Shown: positions 41,625-48,168 of the stretch, one piece after another
Layout: each line of letters opens with the position of its first letter
Numbering within the stretch: position 1 is the stretch's first letter
DNA from: Candidatus Altarchaeales archaeon
Lineage (GTDB): Archaea > Altiarchaeota > Altiarchaeia > IMC4 > SCGC-AAA252-I15
NCBI GenBank assembly: GCA_014727915.1
Contig: WJMO01000010.1
Coordinates: 1-48,168, forward strand
Length of the DNA: 48,168 nucleotides
Direction: 5' to 3'
Translations under genes and position numbers: made by a program
The notes under the pieces: model-generated
Seen by the model: the letters and a program-made list of their open reading frames with translations, nothing else
What the model was told of the DNA's origin: nothing
Database searches by the model: none

Positions 41625-42302
41625 CTAGGACACCACAGAGGTCCCCTTGAACGGCCTTCCCTCAATGGCTGAGCGCATGTTCCCCAGGTCCCTACCATCC
41701 AGGACCAGAGTCCTTATGCTGGAACGCTTGATCACCTTCAAGGCCACATGGTCCAGTAGCGGATATTCTCCCGCGTTCATTCCCTCGCCTTCCAAGAGGA
41801 CTATGAGGTCATCGACGCTTATCTCCTCCAGCGGCTTGGCATCATCATTTTCCCAGGGGTTCTTGTCGTAGACGGCGTCCACGTTGGATGCGTTCACGAA
41901 AAGGTCCGCCTTCACCCAGTCCGCGAGCAGGCATGCCACCGCATCCGTAGAATGGCCGGGTTCGGTGCCGCCCATCACGAGTATCCGGTCACCGAACAAA
42001 GAAGCTGCCTCGTGTATTGACTCTGGGATGGCTTCCACCGCAAGGTCTCCGAGAGCATCAGCCAAAACCCTCGCATTCTCCCGTGTGGCCAATATGCCCA
42101 CGTGGTCGCACTCAGCCCATGAAGCGCCCTTCGCACGCGCGACCGAGATTTTCTCCCTGGCTGGGCGGCCGCCGCCAACGACCACTGCAACCTCGTTACC
42201 CTCGGATATCCCCGAGAGAAACGATGAAACCTTGCCGACGTAATCGCCGTCAACCCCTTCTGGAGCCAATATGCTCCCCCCTATGGAGAAGACTATCTTC
42301 AT
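41625..42302 (-). CDS. pyrH: Uridylate kinase, archaeal type
   Basis: Phosphorylates UMP to UDP. 225 residues from the ATG at 42302, the size of archaeal UMP kinases; the longer frame is spurious. Amino-acid-kinase-fold motifs are KIVFSIGGSILAPEG, VVVGGGRPAREKISVARAKG, VMGGTEPGHSTDAVACLLAD and LFVNASNVDAVYDKNPWEND, with a C-terminal GEYPLLDHVALKVIKRS. TTAATATTG (about 42325-42332, minus) lies about 26 nt before the start. Confidence 0.93.
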   Translation of the reverse strand: MKIVFSIGGSILAPEGVDGDYVGKVSSFLSGISEGNEVAVVVGGGRPAREKISVARAKGASWAECDHVGILATRENARVLADALGDLAVEAIPESIHEAASLFGDRILVMGGTEPGHSTDAVACLLADWVKADLFVNASNVDAVYDKNPWENDDAKPLEEISVDDLIVLLEGEGMNAGEYPLLDHVALKVIKRSSIRTLVLDGRDLGNMRSAIEGRPFKGTSVVS

Positions 42303-42342
42303 CGTATTTAATTCGGCATACTCCAATATTAACGTGGTTGGC
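42303..42342. promoter_or_regulatory. Interlocked divergent core promoters (pyrH / PfkB kinase)
   Basis: The spacer is 40 bp. TATTTAATT (about 42306-42314) lies about 30 nt before the plus-strand ATG at 42343. On the minus strand an AT box at about 42325-42332 lies about 26 nt before the pyrH ATG. Confidence 0.5.
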
Positions 42343-43233
42343 ATGGGACTCGATCTTCTGGTATTCGGAGACACGGCGATCGACAACTTCTACGTCGTTG
42401 ACAGGCTTCCCGAGTTGAACGAAGCCGCGGACGTGATAAAAGGCAGGAGATACTACGGGGGAATGGGAGCCAACACAGCCGTCGTAGCCAACAACCTCGG
42501 GCTGAAGGTCGGGCTGGTGAGCGTGATAGGAACCGACGCCGACGACTACAGGAACTACATGACAGGCCAGGGGATCAAACTATACCTCAAGGGTATATTT
42601 GGGGACACCACTAAGAGCATGTTCTTCAAGACCAACGGCGACCAGGTAAGCTTCTTCTACAAGGGCGTGACAGAGCAATTGGACGACCTCGACCCTGATG
42701 AAGAGTTCGGGCGGCGGCTCACAAAGGATGTGAAGGCTGTCTACATGGCGAGGACATACCTGAACATGCAGAAGCATGTGGTGAAGACGTTCAAGGACAG
42801 CTTAAAGGTCTACAACCCCGGCTATGGGACGTTCAAGTTCGACAGGATACCGAAGACGTTCCGGACCGTCATGAACGCCAGCGACGTGGTCGTGCTAAAC
42901 CACCACGAGCTCAACCACCTAAGGAAGATAGGCTACAAGATGAAGCTCAAGCCCCGGCAGGTGTTCATAGTAACACGTGGCAGGGAGGGGGCTAGCGTCT
43001 ACGTTAAGAACACGAAAGTCGACGTAAAAGCGCATAAGACCGATGTGGTGGACGCCAGCGGAGCGGGAGACGCATTTAACGCAGGATTCATAACAGGTAA
43101 ACTGAGAGGGCTGGACCTGTACGAGAGCGTCAAAGTGGGCAACGCGGCAGCCTCCTTCATAGTGGAGGGGTGGGGCTGCCAGACCAACCTGCCCAGCTGG
43201 GAGCAGGCGGTCGAAAGATACAAGAGGATATGA
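42343..43233 (+). CDS. PfkB-family sugar or nucleoside kinase
   Basis: 296 residues from the ATG at 42343; the longer frame overlaps pyrH and is spurious. The ribokinase fold begins LLVFGDTAIDNFYVVDRLPE. The substrate-side glycines are YYGGMGANTAVVANNLG, and the second PfkB signature with the catalytic Asp is VVDASGAGDAFNAGFITGKL. The substrate is not readable. Archaeal members include nucleoside kinases, and one group phosphorylates ribose 1-phosphate into the RuBisCO-linked AMP pathway. It is followed by a membrane protein 3 nt downstream and then argC. Confidence 0.88.
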   Translation: MGLDLLVFGDTAIDNFYVVDRLPELNEAADVIKGRRYYGGMGANTAVVANNLGLKVGLVSVIGTDADDYRNYMTGQGIKLYLKGIFGDTTKSMFFKTNGDQVSFFYKGVTEQLDDLDPDEEFGRRLTKDVKAVYMARTYLNMQKHVVKTFKDSLKVYNPGYGTFKFDRIPKTFRTVMNASDVVVLNHHELNHLRKIGYKMKLKPRQVFIVTRGREGASVYVKNTKVDVKAHKTDVVDASGAGDAFNAGFITGKLRGLDLYESVKVGNAAASFIVEGWGCQTNLPSWEQAVERYKRI

Positions 43234-43236
43234 AAA

Positions 43237-44238
43237 ATGGGGGAATGGCACGCTGTAGAGGCATTGGAGGAGTCCGTTAACAGGACAAAGGAGCTGCTGC
43301 TGAAGCCCTTTGACCTAACATTCTGGTTGAAGCTTGCTGTGGTTGTGACGTTGGCCACCGGCCTGAGCAGCAACGGCGGGAACAGCATGTTCGACTTCGC
43401 AGAGGACAGCGGAGGATTCCAGCCCGGGGTTTTGGCGGTGGCGGCGATAGCGTTCGCGGTGCTGGTCTTCATAGGCCTAGTGCTCATGTACGTGTCCGCG
43501 GTCTTCCAGTTCGTCTACGTGAAAGCTGTCGTAAAAAAGAAGATAGAGTTGATAGCGGATTTCAAGTCATACTCGGGGGAGGGGTTGCAGCTGTTCCTAC
43601 TGGAGATAGTAGTATACGTTGCAATGTTCGTGTCCATAATAGTGGGGGCGATATTATTCGCTATGACGACGATGGGGTCGGGTCCTGGCGTGTTAAGCGT
43701 GTTCATGATCATATTGGCCATCATGGGTTTGATAGCCATGGTATTCGCCATAACCACTATCATATGGGTTTTCACCGAGTTCCTGGTGCCCATCACGTAC
43801 GCGAGGGGCAAGGGCATAATATCATCGGGGGGAGAGTTCATAAAACTTGTCAAAGCCAACGTCTGGGAGTTCGTATTGTACACTGCGCTGAAGTTCGGAT
43901 TGGGAATCGTGGCGGGGATAGTCGTCTTCATGGTGAGCATACCGTTCTTTCTCGGCATATTCCTCACCAGCTTCATGATATACCTGGCGATACTCTTCGC
44001 CTCCGGACCCAGCATCACCCCAGCGGCCCTGGCACTGATAGGGGCGGTGACGGTCGGTTTGATAGCAGCGAATATAGTGGTGTCATTCATGGTCATAGCC
44101 ATAACACTGCCCATAAAGGTGTTCTTCAGGTACTACGGGCTTACCTTCCTGAACAGGATAGAGCCGGGCTTGGATTTATTTAAACGCGTGAAAAAGATTA
44201 AGAATGAGAGCAAGGAAGATACTGTTAAGGTGTATTAG
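43237..44238 (+). CDS. Polytopic membrane protein, unknown (DUF7544-like)
   Basis: 333 residues with about six membrane spans: an amphipathic N-terminus (AVEALEESVNRTKELLLKPF), a short extracellular Gly/Asn/Asp-rich loop (SSNGGNSMFDFAEDSGGF), long paired spans through the middle, and a basic C-terminal tail. The layout, with LLKPFDLTFWLKL and the F-x-FVYVKAVV turn, is that of a family of conserved archaeal membrane proteins. No catalytic or binding motif is visible. It is packed between the kinase and argC with no gap on the argC side. Confidence 0.75.
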   Translation: MGEWHAVEALEESVNRTKELLLKPFDLTFWLKLAVVVTLATGLSSNGGNSMFDFAEDSGGFQPGVLAVAAIAFAVLVFIGLVLMYVSAVFQFVYVKAVVKKKIELIADFKSYSGEGLQLFLLEIVVYVAMFVSIIVGAILFAMTTMGSGPGVLSVFMIILAIMGLIAMVFAITTIIWVFTEFLVPITYARGKGIISSGGEFIKLVKANVWEFVLYTALKFGLGIVAGIVVFMVSIPFFLGIFLTSFMIYLAILFASGPSITPAALALIGAVTVGLIAANIVVSFMVIAITLPIKVFFRYYGLTFLNRIEPGLDLFKRVKKIKNESKEDTVKVY

Positions 44239-45249
44239 ATGAAAGCGTTGGTTGTTGGAGGTTCGGGTTACACTGGAGGGGAACTCCTCAGGCTGCTTTT
44301 AAATCACCCCAAGGTCTCGGAGGTGGGGGCGACCTCCAGGAAGCATTCGGGACGTTATGTGTGGGAGGTGCACCAGAACCTTAGGGGAGCCTATGACGGG
44401 AAGTTTTCGGAGTACAAGGAGGGTAAGGTGGACGCTGACGTGGTCTTCCTGGCTTTGCCCCACGGACAGAGCATGGAACACGCCCCCAGACTAGTCGAGA
44501 AGGGAGTCAAGGTGGTGGACTTGAGCGCTGACTACCGGATAGGCGATGTTGAATTGTTCGAGAAGAGCTACGTCAAACACAAGAGCCCCGAGCTGTTGGA
44601 GAGGGCAGTATACGGCCTGCCAGAGCTTTTCCGGGACGACATAAGGAAGGCGGATCTGGTGGCGAATCCCGGCTGCTATCCGACAGCCGCCATACTCTCA
44701 ATCGCACCATTGCAGAAGTTCAAGGACAGCATGGACCTGCGGGTCATAGTGGACTCCAAGAGCGGCACCTCCGGGGCGGGGGCAACACCCACCGAATCAC
44801 TCCATCACTGCGAGGTCGCAGGTAACCTGAAGCCCTACAAGGTTACCGGACACCGGCACCAGCCGGAGATGGAACACATACTAAGGAGGATGATGCCCGG
44901 GTTGAGCGTTTCATTCACGCCCACGCTGATGCCCGTTGTGCGGGGCATACTCTCCAACACCCACGTATTCTGCGACTTCGACGTCGTAGACCTGGCAGAG
45001 CACTTCGGGGATTTCTACAAGGGGGAGAGGTTCATACGGATTGTGGAGACCGCAACCACCAAGAACGTACTCTGCTCAAACTACTGCGACATATCAGTCC
45101 ACTACGACAACGAGAAGGACCGGGGGCTGTTCATCTCCGCAATAGACAACCTCGTAAAAGGGGCTGCGGGGCAGGCAGTGCAGAACATGAACCTAGTTAT
45201 GGGATACCAGGAAGACGAGGGGCTAGCGGAACTGCCATACCATCCCTGA
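44239..45249 (+). CDS. argC: N-acetyl-gamma-glutamyl-phosphate reductase (or LysY-type homologue)
   Basis: An NADPH-dependent reductase of arginine synthesis; LysW-linked lysine/arginine enzymes of archaea are close relatives. 336 residues. The Rossmann start is ALVVGGSGYTGGELLRLLLN, the catalytic Cys is in VANPGCYPTAAILSI (about 149), and the SGTSGAGATPTESLHHCEVA, VTGHRHQPEMEHI and TLMPVVRGILSN segments follow. No argJ, argB or lysW gene lies alongside, so the acetyl versus LysW route cannot be decided. Confidence 0.92.
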   Translation: MKALVVGGSGYTGGELLRLLLNHPKVSEVGATSRKHSGRYVWEVHQNLRGAYDGKFSEYKEGKVDADVVFLALPHGQSMEHAPRLVEKGVKVVDLSADYRIGDVELFEKSYVKHKSPELLERAVYGLPELFRDDIRKADLVANPGCYPTAAILSIAPLQKFKDSMDLRVIVDSKSGTSGAGATPTESLHHCEVAGNLKPYKVTGHRHQPEMEHILRRMMPGLSVSFTPTLMPVVRGILSNTHVFCDFDVVDLAEHFGDFYKGERFIRIVETATTKNVLCSNYCDISVHYDNEKDRGLFISAIDNLVKGAAGQAVQNMNLVMGYQEDEGLAELPYHP

Positions 45250-45266
45250 GACGATGGGGAGGGAAT

Positions 45267-45291
45267 GACGACGGGGGAGAACCCCGCCGTC
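45267..45291 (+). terminator. Strong hairpin after argC
   Basis: GACGACGGGG and CCCCGCCGTC form a 10-bp stem with one mismatch and a 5-nt loop, starting about 18 nt after the argC stop. No T-run follows directly. Position and strength suggest a 3'-end or processing signal. Confidence 0.45.
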
Positions 45292-45352
45292 CCCCAAAGG
45301 ATTCAGGTAATAAAATGAGGTTAGTGTATATGCGCGGAAGTTAATAAGGTTT

Positions 45353-45433
45353 TGTAGTGCCTAAGATTTTTGAAACAGTTTTGGAATTTTTTCGAATAAT
45401 TCCAGGTTTATCGGGGACGGGTGTAGTGCCTAA
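45353..45433. repeat. Direct repeat TGTAGTGCCTAA in the argC-nitroreductase gap
   Basis: The 12-nt word TGTAGTGCCTAA occurs exactly at 45353-45364 and 45422-45433, 69 nt apart. Between them is AT-rich sequence with the AACAGTTTTGGAATTTTTTC type of word seen in other gaps. The role is unknown. Confidence 0.5.
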
Positions 45434-45479
45434 CTTGGTTTTATGCCCGTTAGCGGAGGGGGTATAGAGTAGTGACGGG

Positions 45480-45980
45480 CTATTTTTTTAGGTTCCTGAA
45501 TGATATCTCAGACGTTCTTTTGGGTTTTTTCGCCGCCACTTTACCGGCAGGATAGCCGGCTGGTACGAGGGATATTAGCGTGTATTCTCCCGGGACCTGC
45601 AGGAGGCTGCGAACGTCTTCTGCATATGCTTTCTTGTCGCCGGCCACCCAACATGTGCCGATGTTATGGGCCTCGCAGGCGTATATGATGTTCATCGTTG
45701 CCGCGCAACCGTCCTCAAGGCGGTATTTCTCGTCTGCAAGGCAGAAGACCGCGAAGCAGACGGCACAGTCGGCTATGAAGCCGCCATGGTCCGAGATCGC
45801 GCCCAGCTCCGACAGAAGTTCCCGGTCCGTGACGGCCCCTATTAGCCATGGCTGGACATTCCGAGCTGTGGGTGCGAGAGACGCGCATTCTAGCACCTCT
45901 TCTATTATTTCCTCGGACACGGGTATGTCCTTGTATTCTCTAACGCTCCTGCGGTTCCTTATGAGGTCGATTGAGGCCAT
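45480..45980 (-). CDS. Nitroreductase-family flavoprotein
   Basis: 166 residues. The FMN-binding fold is marked by DLIRNRRSVREYKDIPVSEE, the EEVLECASLAPTARNVQPWL segment, and a GTCWVAGDKKAYAEDVRSLL stretch near the C-terminus. Short members like this reduce quinones, nitro compounds or other acceptors with NAD(P)H; the physiological substrate is unknown. A possible hairpin (GCCCGT 45445-45450 with ACGGGC 45475-45480) ends on its stop codon. Confidence 0.9.
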   Translation of the reverse strand: MASIDLIRNRRSVREYKDIPVSEEIIEEVLECASLAPTARNVQPWLIGAVTDRELLSELGAISDHGGFIADCAVCFAVFCLADEKYRLEDGCAATMNIIYACEAHNIGTCWVAGDKKAYAEDVRSLLQVPGEYTLISLVPAGYPAGKVAAKKPKRTSEISFRNLKK

Positions 45981-46020
45981 GATAGGAATTGATTTTACGG
46001 GTAAAAATCAGGGGCATGTA

Positions 46021-46115
46021 CTCCTGGGGGTCGGGGTGCTGAGACTGGCCGGCCCCACAGGAGAAGCCCAAGTGACTAAGCACTTAAAGGATTCGAGCCT
46101 GCTAATAAAGAGGCT
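46021..46115. other. Run of three hairpins, possible structured RNA
   Basis: Between the nitroreductase start and the next minus-strand gene's stop, three inverted repeats follow one another: CTCCTGGGGG with CCCC-A-CAGGAG (46021-46030 and 46053-46063, 10 bp with a bulge), AGTG with CACT (46071-46084), and AGCCT with AGGCT around a 10-nt loop (46096-46115). No convincing coding frame crosses the region. Strand and class are undetermined. Confidence 0.35.
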
Positions 46116-46137
46116 ACCCTAGAGCGGTGGAAAAGTG

Positions 46138-47337
46138 TTATCCTAGAATTATTGGTTTCGTCTGAACGGCCCTGTCCCCGAAGTCCCCGCCAAGGAAAAC
46201 CAGGTCGCCATTGCCCAGCTCGGTGTAATCCGCCAAGTCAAGGTTATCATCAGACCAGAGGGTCTCGCCGGTTTCGGGGTTGACCTCCGACAGTCTATGG
46301 TTCCTCCAGACCAGCATGTCACCATTGGAGAGTGGCAGGACCTTCCCCGCGTATTCCTCAACCTCGTCGAATGTTATCAAGGGCTTGAAGTGGTTTGTCC
46401 TCTCATCCATGTAAAACAGCTTCTTTGACCCGAGGTATCCTATCTGCTCGCCCGTTGAGTATATGTCAAGGACCTCCCCGGCTCTGACATCGGTAACCGC
46501 CTCTTTTGATTTTCTGTCGACAAGCATGACCTTGTCTGCGTCTTCGTCAACGCACTTGACAAACCAGTTGCGGCCATAGTATAGGCCAAGGTGGGGGACA
46601 CAACCAAGGTCGGATTCAAGTATCTCATCAACAATGTTCCATTCTCCATCGAGCTCGAATATCCCATAACGCTTGGTTTCGTCGTAGTAGCCTGCGAGTA
46701 TGTTCCCGTTTTCCAGGCAGACAATGCTGGAGTGGGGGAATCGCACGCTGAGCTCGGAGAGGAGCCCGCCGGATGAGGGATCGTATTTTGTTATCTTGTC
46801 CTTTGAGAGGACATACCATATTCCATTGGACTCGCACATCGCCAGGGCAGACTCTGACACGCCCACAACTTTTTTACAGTCGGAGGGGCAAGAGGCCGGG
46901 GTTTCCCCGCGGTCGCATGCCCCGTCACCGCAGAATGTGCCGCCATCCCTGCAGATGCTATGCACGCAGTAGCCGCTACTGCAATCATCATCTGCCGTGC
47001 ATGACTCGTATTCCTCCTCTCCGCATGGCCCACAGTCGCTTTGGCAGCTTTTGCACGACTCATAATCCTGGCATGAACCATCACCGCAGTACTCTACCGG
47101 GGGGTTTGGAGGAGGATTGCCAACTACGATGTCCTCGTCGCTGTCGCATATACCGTTGTTGTTGATGTCCAGACAACATGCTAGGCCAACCTGCAGGTAG
47201 GGTTTGCTGCAGACGAACTCCTCACGGGACCCGCCGAAAAAGGACATCAGATAGTCGAAGAGGCCAGACAGCGAAAAGGCCGAGACGTTTGCTGAGAGGA
47301 AGAGGAAAACCATGAACAGCACCGGAAGACATCTCAT
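46138..47337 (-). CDS. Secreted Cys-rich, beta-propeller-like surface protein
   Basis: 399 residues from the ATG at 47337; the longer frame is spurious. A signal peptide (MRCLPVLFMVFLFLSANVSA) is followed by an EF-hand-like calcium loop (LDINNNGICDSDEDI). Three cysteine modules come next: CGDGSCQDYESCKSCQSDCG, a dickkopf-like SCTADDDCSSGYCVHSICRD, and CGDGACDRGETPASCPSDC. The remaining about 240 residues hold repeated beta units in the style of a PQQ/WD propeller (KYDPSSGGLLSELS, VNPETGETLWSDDNLDL, ELGNGDLVFLGGDFGD). No C-terminal anchor is seen. It is probably disulfide-rich and extracellular. The CGDGxC modules are familiar from archaeal surface proteins. Confidence 0.78.
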   Translation of the reverse strand: MRCLPVLFMVFLFLSANVSAFSLSGLFDYLMSFFGGSREEFVCSKPYLQVGLACCLDINNNGICDSDEDIVVGNPPPNPPVEYCGDGSCQDYESCKSCQSDCGPCGEEEYESCTADDDCSSGYCVHSICRDGGTFCGDGACDRGETPASCPSDCKKVVGVSESALAMCESNGIWYVLSKDKITKYDPSSGGLLSELSVRFPHSSIVCLENGNILAGYYDETKRYGIFELDGEWNIVDEILESDLGCVPHLGLYYGRNWFVKCVDEDADKVMLVDRKSKEAVTDVRAGEVLDIYSTGEQIGYLGSKKLFYMDERTNHFKPLITFDEVEEYAGKVLPLSNGDMLVWRNHRLSEVNPETGETLWSDDNLDLADYTELGNGDLVFLGGDFGDRAVQTKPIILG

Positions 47338-47375
47338 GGAATGAATTAGGCAGGGGGGACTAATAAGGGTGTTGA

Positions 47376-47525
47376 TCAGAGGTCGAATCTTTTTCTGAGC
47401 TCTTGCATCTGCTCTTCTGTCATGCCTGTTTCCATCATCTGCCTTCTGTCGTCGGGGTCTTCCCAAAGCCTTAGTATGGCCTTGGCCGACATGCGGTCCA
47501 ATCCCTTGAGTTCAATCTCTGACAT
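47376..47525 (-). CDS. 49-residue microprotein downstream of the AAA ATPase
   Basis: An open frame of 49 residues starting MSEIELKGLDRMSAKAILRL and ending EEQMQELRKRFDL. It is helical, acidic in the middle (WEDPDD) and rich in Met. Its ATG begins 1 nt after the TAA of the AAA gene, so the two are almost surely co-translated. The sequence reads like a small helical adaptor. No family is recognised. Confidence 0.65.
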   Translation of the reverse strand: MSEIELKGLDRMSAKAILRLWEDPDDRRQMMETGMTEEQMQELRKRFDL

Positions 47526-47526
47526 T

Positions 47527-48168
47527 TTACTTTTTTAGCTTTGCCTCGAGGCTTATCATCTGCTTCTGGTATTCCACGAGGAGGCTATTGTAGACTTCCT
47601 CCGGTATCTCTCCGGTTGCTTTCTTCTGGGTCAGAACATCGATCTCCCTCTTCACATATTCCAGCTGTTTCCGTATCTCGGCGTTCTCCGGGTCGGCGGC
47701 TTCTTTCCGCTGGCTGACAAGCTTCCACAGCCCATCATATATCTCCTGCTCGTCGCTGCCTGCCAGCTGCTTCTCAGCCTGCTTGATCCAGGCGTCGATG
47801 GAGGGCCTGCTCTCGGCTATGACCTCCTTGAAGTCCTCCAATGATATGTCGCGTTTCTCTCCGGTCTGCATGCTCTCCTTCCACGGTATCTTCGCGGCCT
47901 CGTCGCAGATGAGCTTTATGTCGGCCGAGCTGAAGCCGTCGGTGAGCTTAGCCAGTTCGTCGAGGGCGACGTCGGAGCCGACTGGAAGGTTCCTTGTGTG
48001 TATGCCAAATATCTGACGCCTGCCCTCCTCGTCTGGCGGGGGTACGAACACCTGGTCGCTGAACCGCCCCGCCCTCCTGAGAGCAGGGTCGATGTCCCAG
48101 GGAGCATTCGTCGCAGCAAGCACAACAACGCCTTCACGCCGCTCGAAACCATCCATCTCCGTCAGGAA
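47527..48168 (-). CDS. AAA ATPase with C-terminal helical/SHOCT-like tail (partial)
   Basis: The last 213 residues of a gene that runs off the right edge; Walker A and B lie outside. Present are FLTEMDGF, sensor 1 (VVVLAATNAPWDIDPALRRA), the arginine finger in AGRFSDQVFVPPPDE, and the second small-domain signature FSSADIKLICDEAAKIPWKE with an FKEVIAESRPSI helix. This is the CDC48/proteasome-ATPase/Vps4 type of AAA module. The last about 80 residues are helical and end with a SHOCT-like unit (KKATGEIPEEVYNSLLVEYQ) after a coiled coil. The N-terminal domain that would tell the subfamily is not in the window. Confidence 0.88.
   Translation of the reverse strand, partial: FLTEMDGFERREGVVVLAATNAPWDIDPALRRAGRFSDQVFVPPPDEEGRRQIFGIHTRNLPVGSDVALDELAKLTDGFSSADIKLICDEAAKIPWKESMQTGEKRDISLEDFKEVIAESRPSIDAWIKQAEKQLAGSDEQEIYDGLWKLVSQRKEAADPENAEIRKQLEYVKREIDVLTQKKATGEIPEEVYNSLLVEYQKQMISLEAKLKK

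Noticed and set aside
46021..46063. H/ACA guide RNA on the minus strand (an ACA follows the stem)
   Set aside because: The stem is almost continuous, with no internal pocket for guide pairing and no K-turn.
46085..46115. tRNA-like T-loop (GGATTCGAGCC)
   Set aside because: The flanking 5-nt arms do not pair, and no acceptor stem, D-arm or anticodon arm can be drawn around it on either strand.
45979..46122. A 47-codon plus-strand frame starting at the nitroreductase start
   Set aside because: It overlaps the start codon of the nitroreductase on the other strand and has no promoter spacing. The peptide looks like translated hairpin sequence.

Overview
The window is archaeal chromosome. It carries aIF6, archaeal NMN adenylyltransferase, archaeal-type UMP kinase, a HerA-type ATPase, a Hef-type helicase/nuclease, an archaeosine radical-SAM enzyme, Trm5 and a form III RuBisCO. 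Many genes have a TATA-like box 24-30 nt before the start codon and no leader. Coding GC is moderately high, with frequent AGG, AGA and ATA codons. The gene set fits a euryarchaeal-grade lineage with real biosynthetic capacity (histidine, arginine, phenylalanine, branched-chain amino acids, purines). Something near Altiarchaeota is possible, but the sequence alone does not settle the phylum. I see no rRNA, tRNA, CRISPR array, insertion sequence or prophage.

Layout. 1-4511: the tail of a membrane protein, then form III RuBisCO divergent from two tandem HEAT-repeat proteins. 4508-9152 (minus): hisB, and an operon running ecfT, ecfA, ecfS, an inositol-monophosphatase-family phosphatase and a small membrane protein. 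Divergent from ecfT is a Thr-stalked surface protein with a DUF4430-like (transcobalamin-like) domain. Together with the ECF genes it looks like a vitamin capture and import module, probably for cobalamin. 10146-15463: a CPA2 antiporter, purD and a group of unrecognised proteins. 15497-18474: two enzymes that modify tRNA position 37 (MtaB-type and Trm5) end to end, then VanZ-like and RibL. 18611-19676: SecB-like chaperone and aIF6. 19691-19931: an AT-rich, frameshifted double zinc-ribbon gene.

20055-25476: nadM, herA, chorismate mutase, prephenate dehydratase and a large secreted subtilase. 25616-32353 (plus): Hef, two related winged-helix/coiled-coil proteins (one with DUF835), a RaSEA-type radical-SAM enzyme fused to an ArcS-like DUF5591 domain, and an acylphosphatase-fold protein. 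32584-35432: hisA, DUF62 SAM hydrolase, TatD, HAD phosphatase. 35550-40620: purM, ilvE, two GT4 glycosyltransferases and a UPF0104 membrane protein. 40686-48168: a surface TPR-like protein, pyrH, a PfkB kinase, a polytopic membrane protein, argC, a nitroreductase, a Cys-rich secreted protein, a 49-residue microprotein and the C-terminal part of an AAA ATPase.

The genome is very compact. Five convergent gene pairs share a 4-bp CTAG or CTAA in which each strand encodes a stop codon. Several divergent pairs have spacers of only 33-61 bp that appear to hold both core promoters. The observations I rate highest are the DUF4430/ECF module with its palindrome, the RaSEA-DUF5591 fusion, the winged-helix/DUF835 pair, and the frameshifted zinc-ribbon gene.
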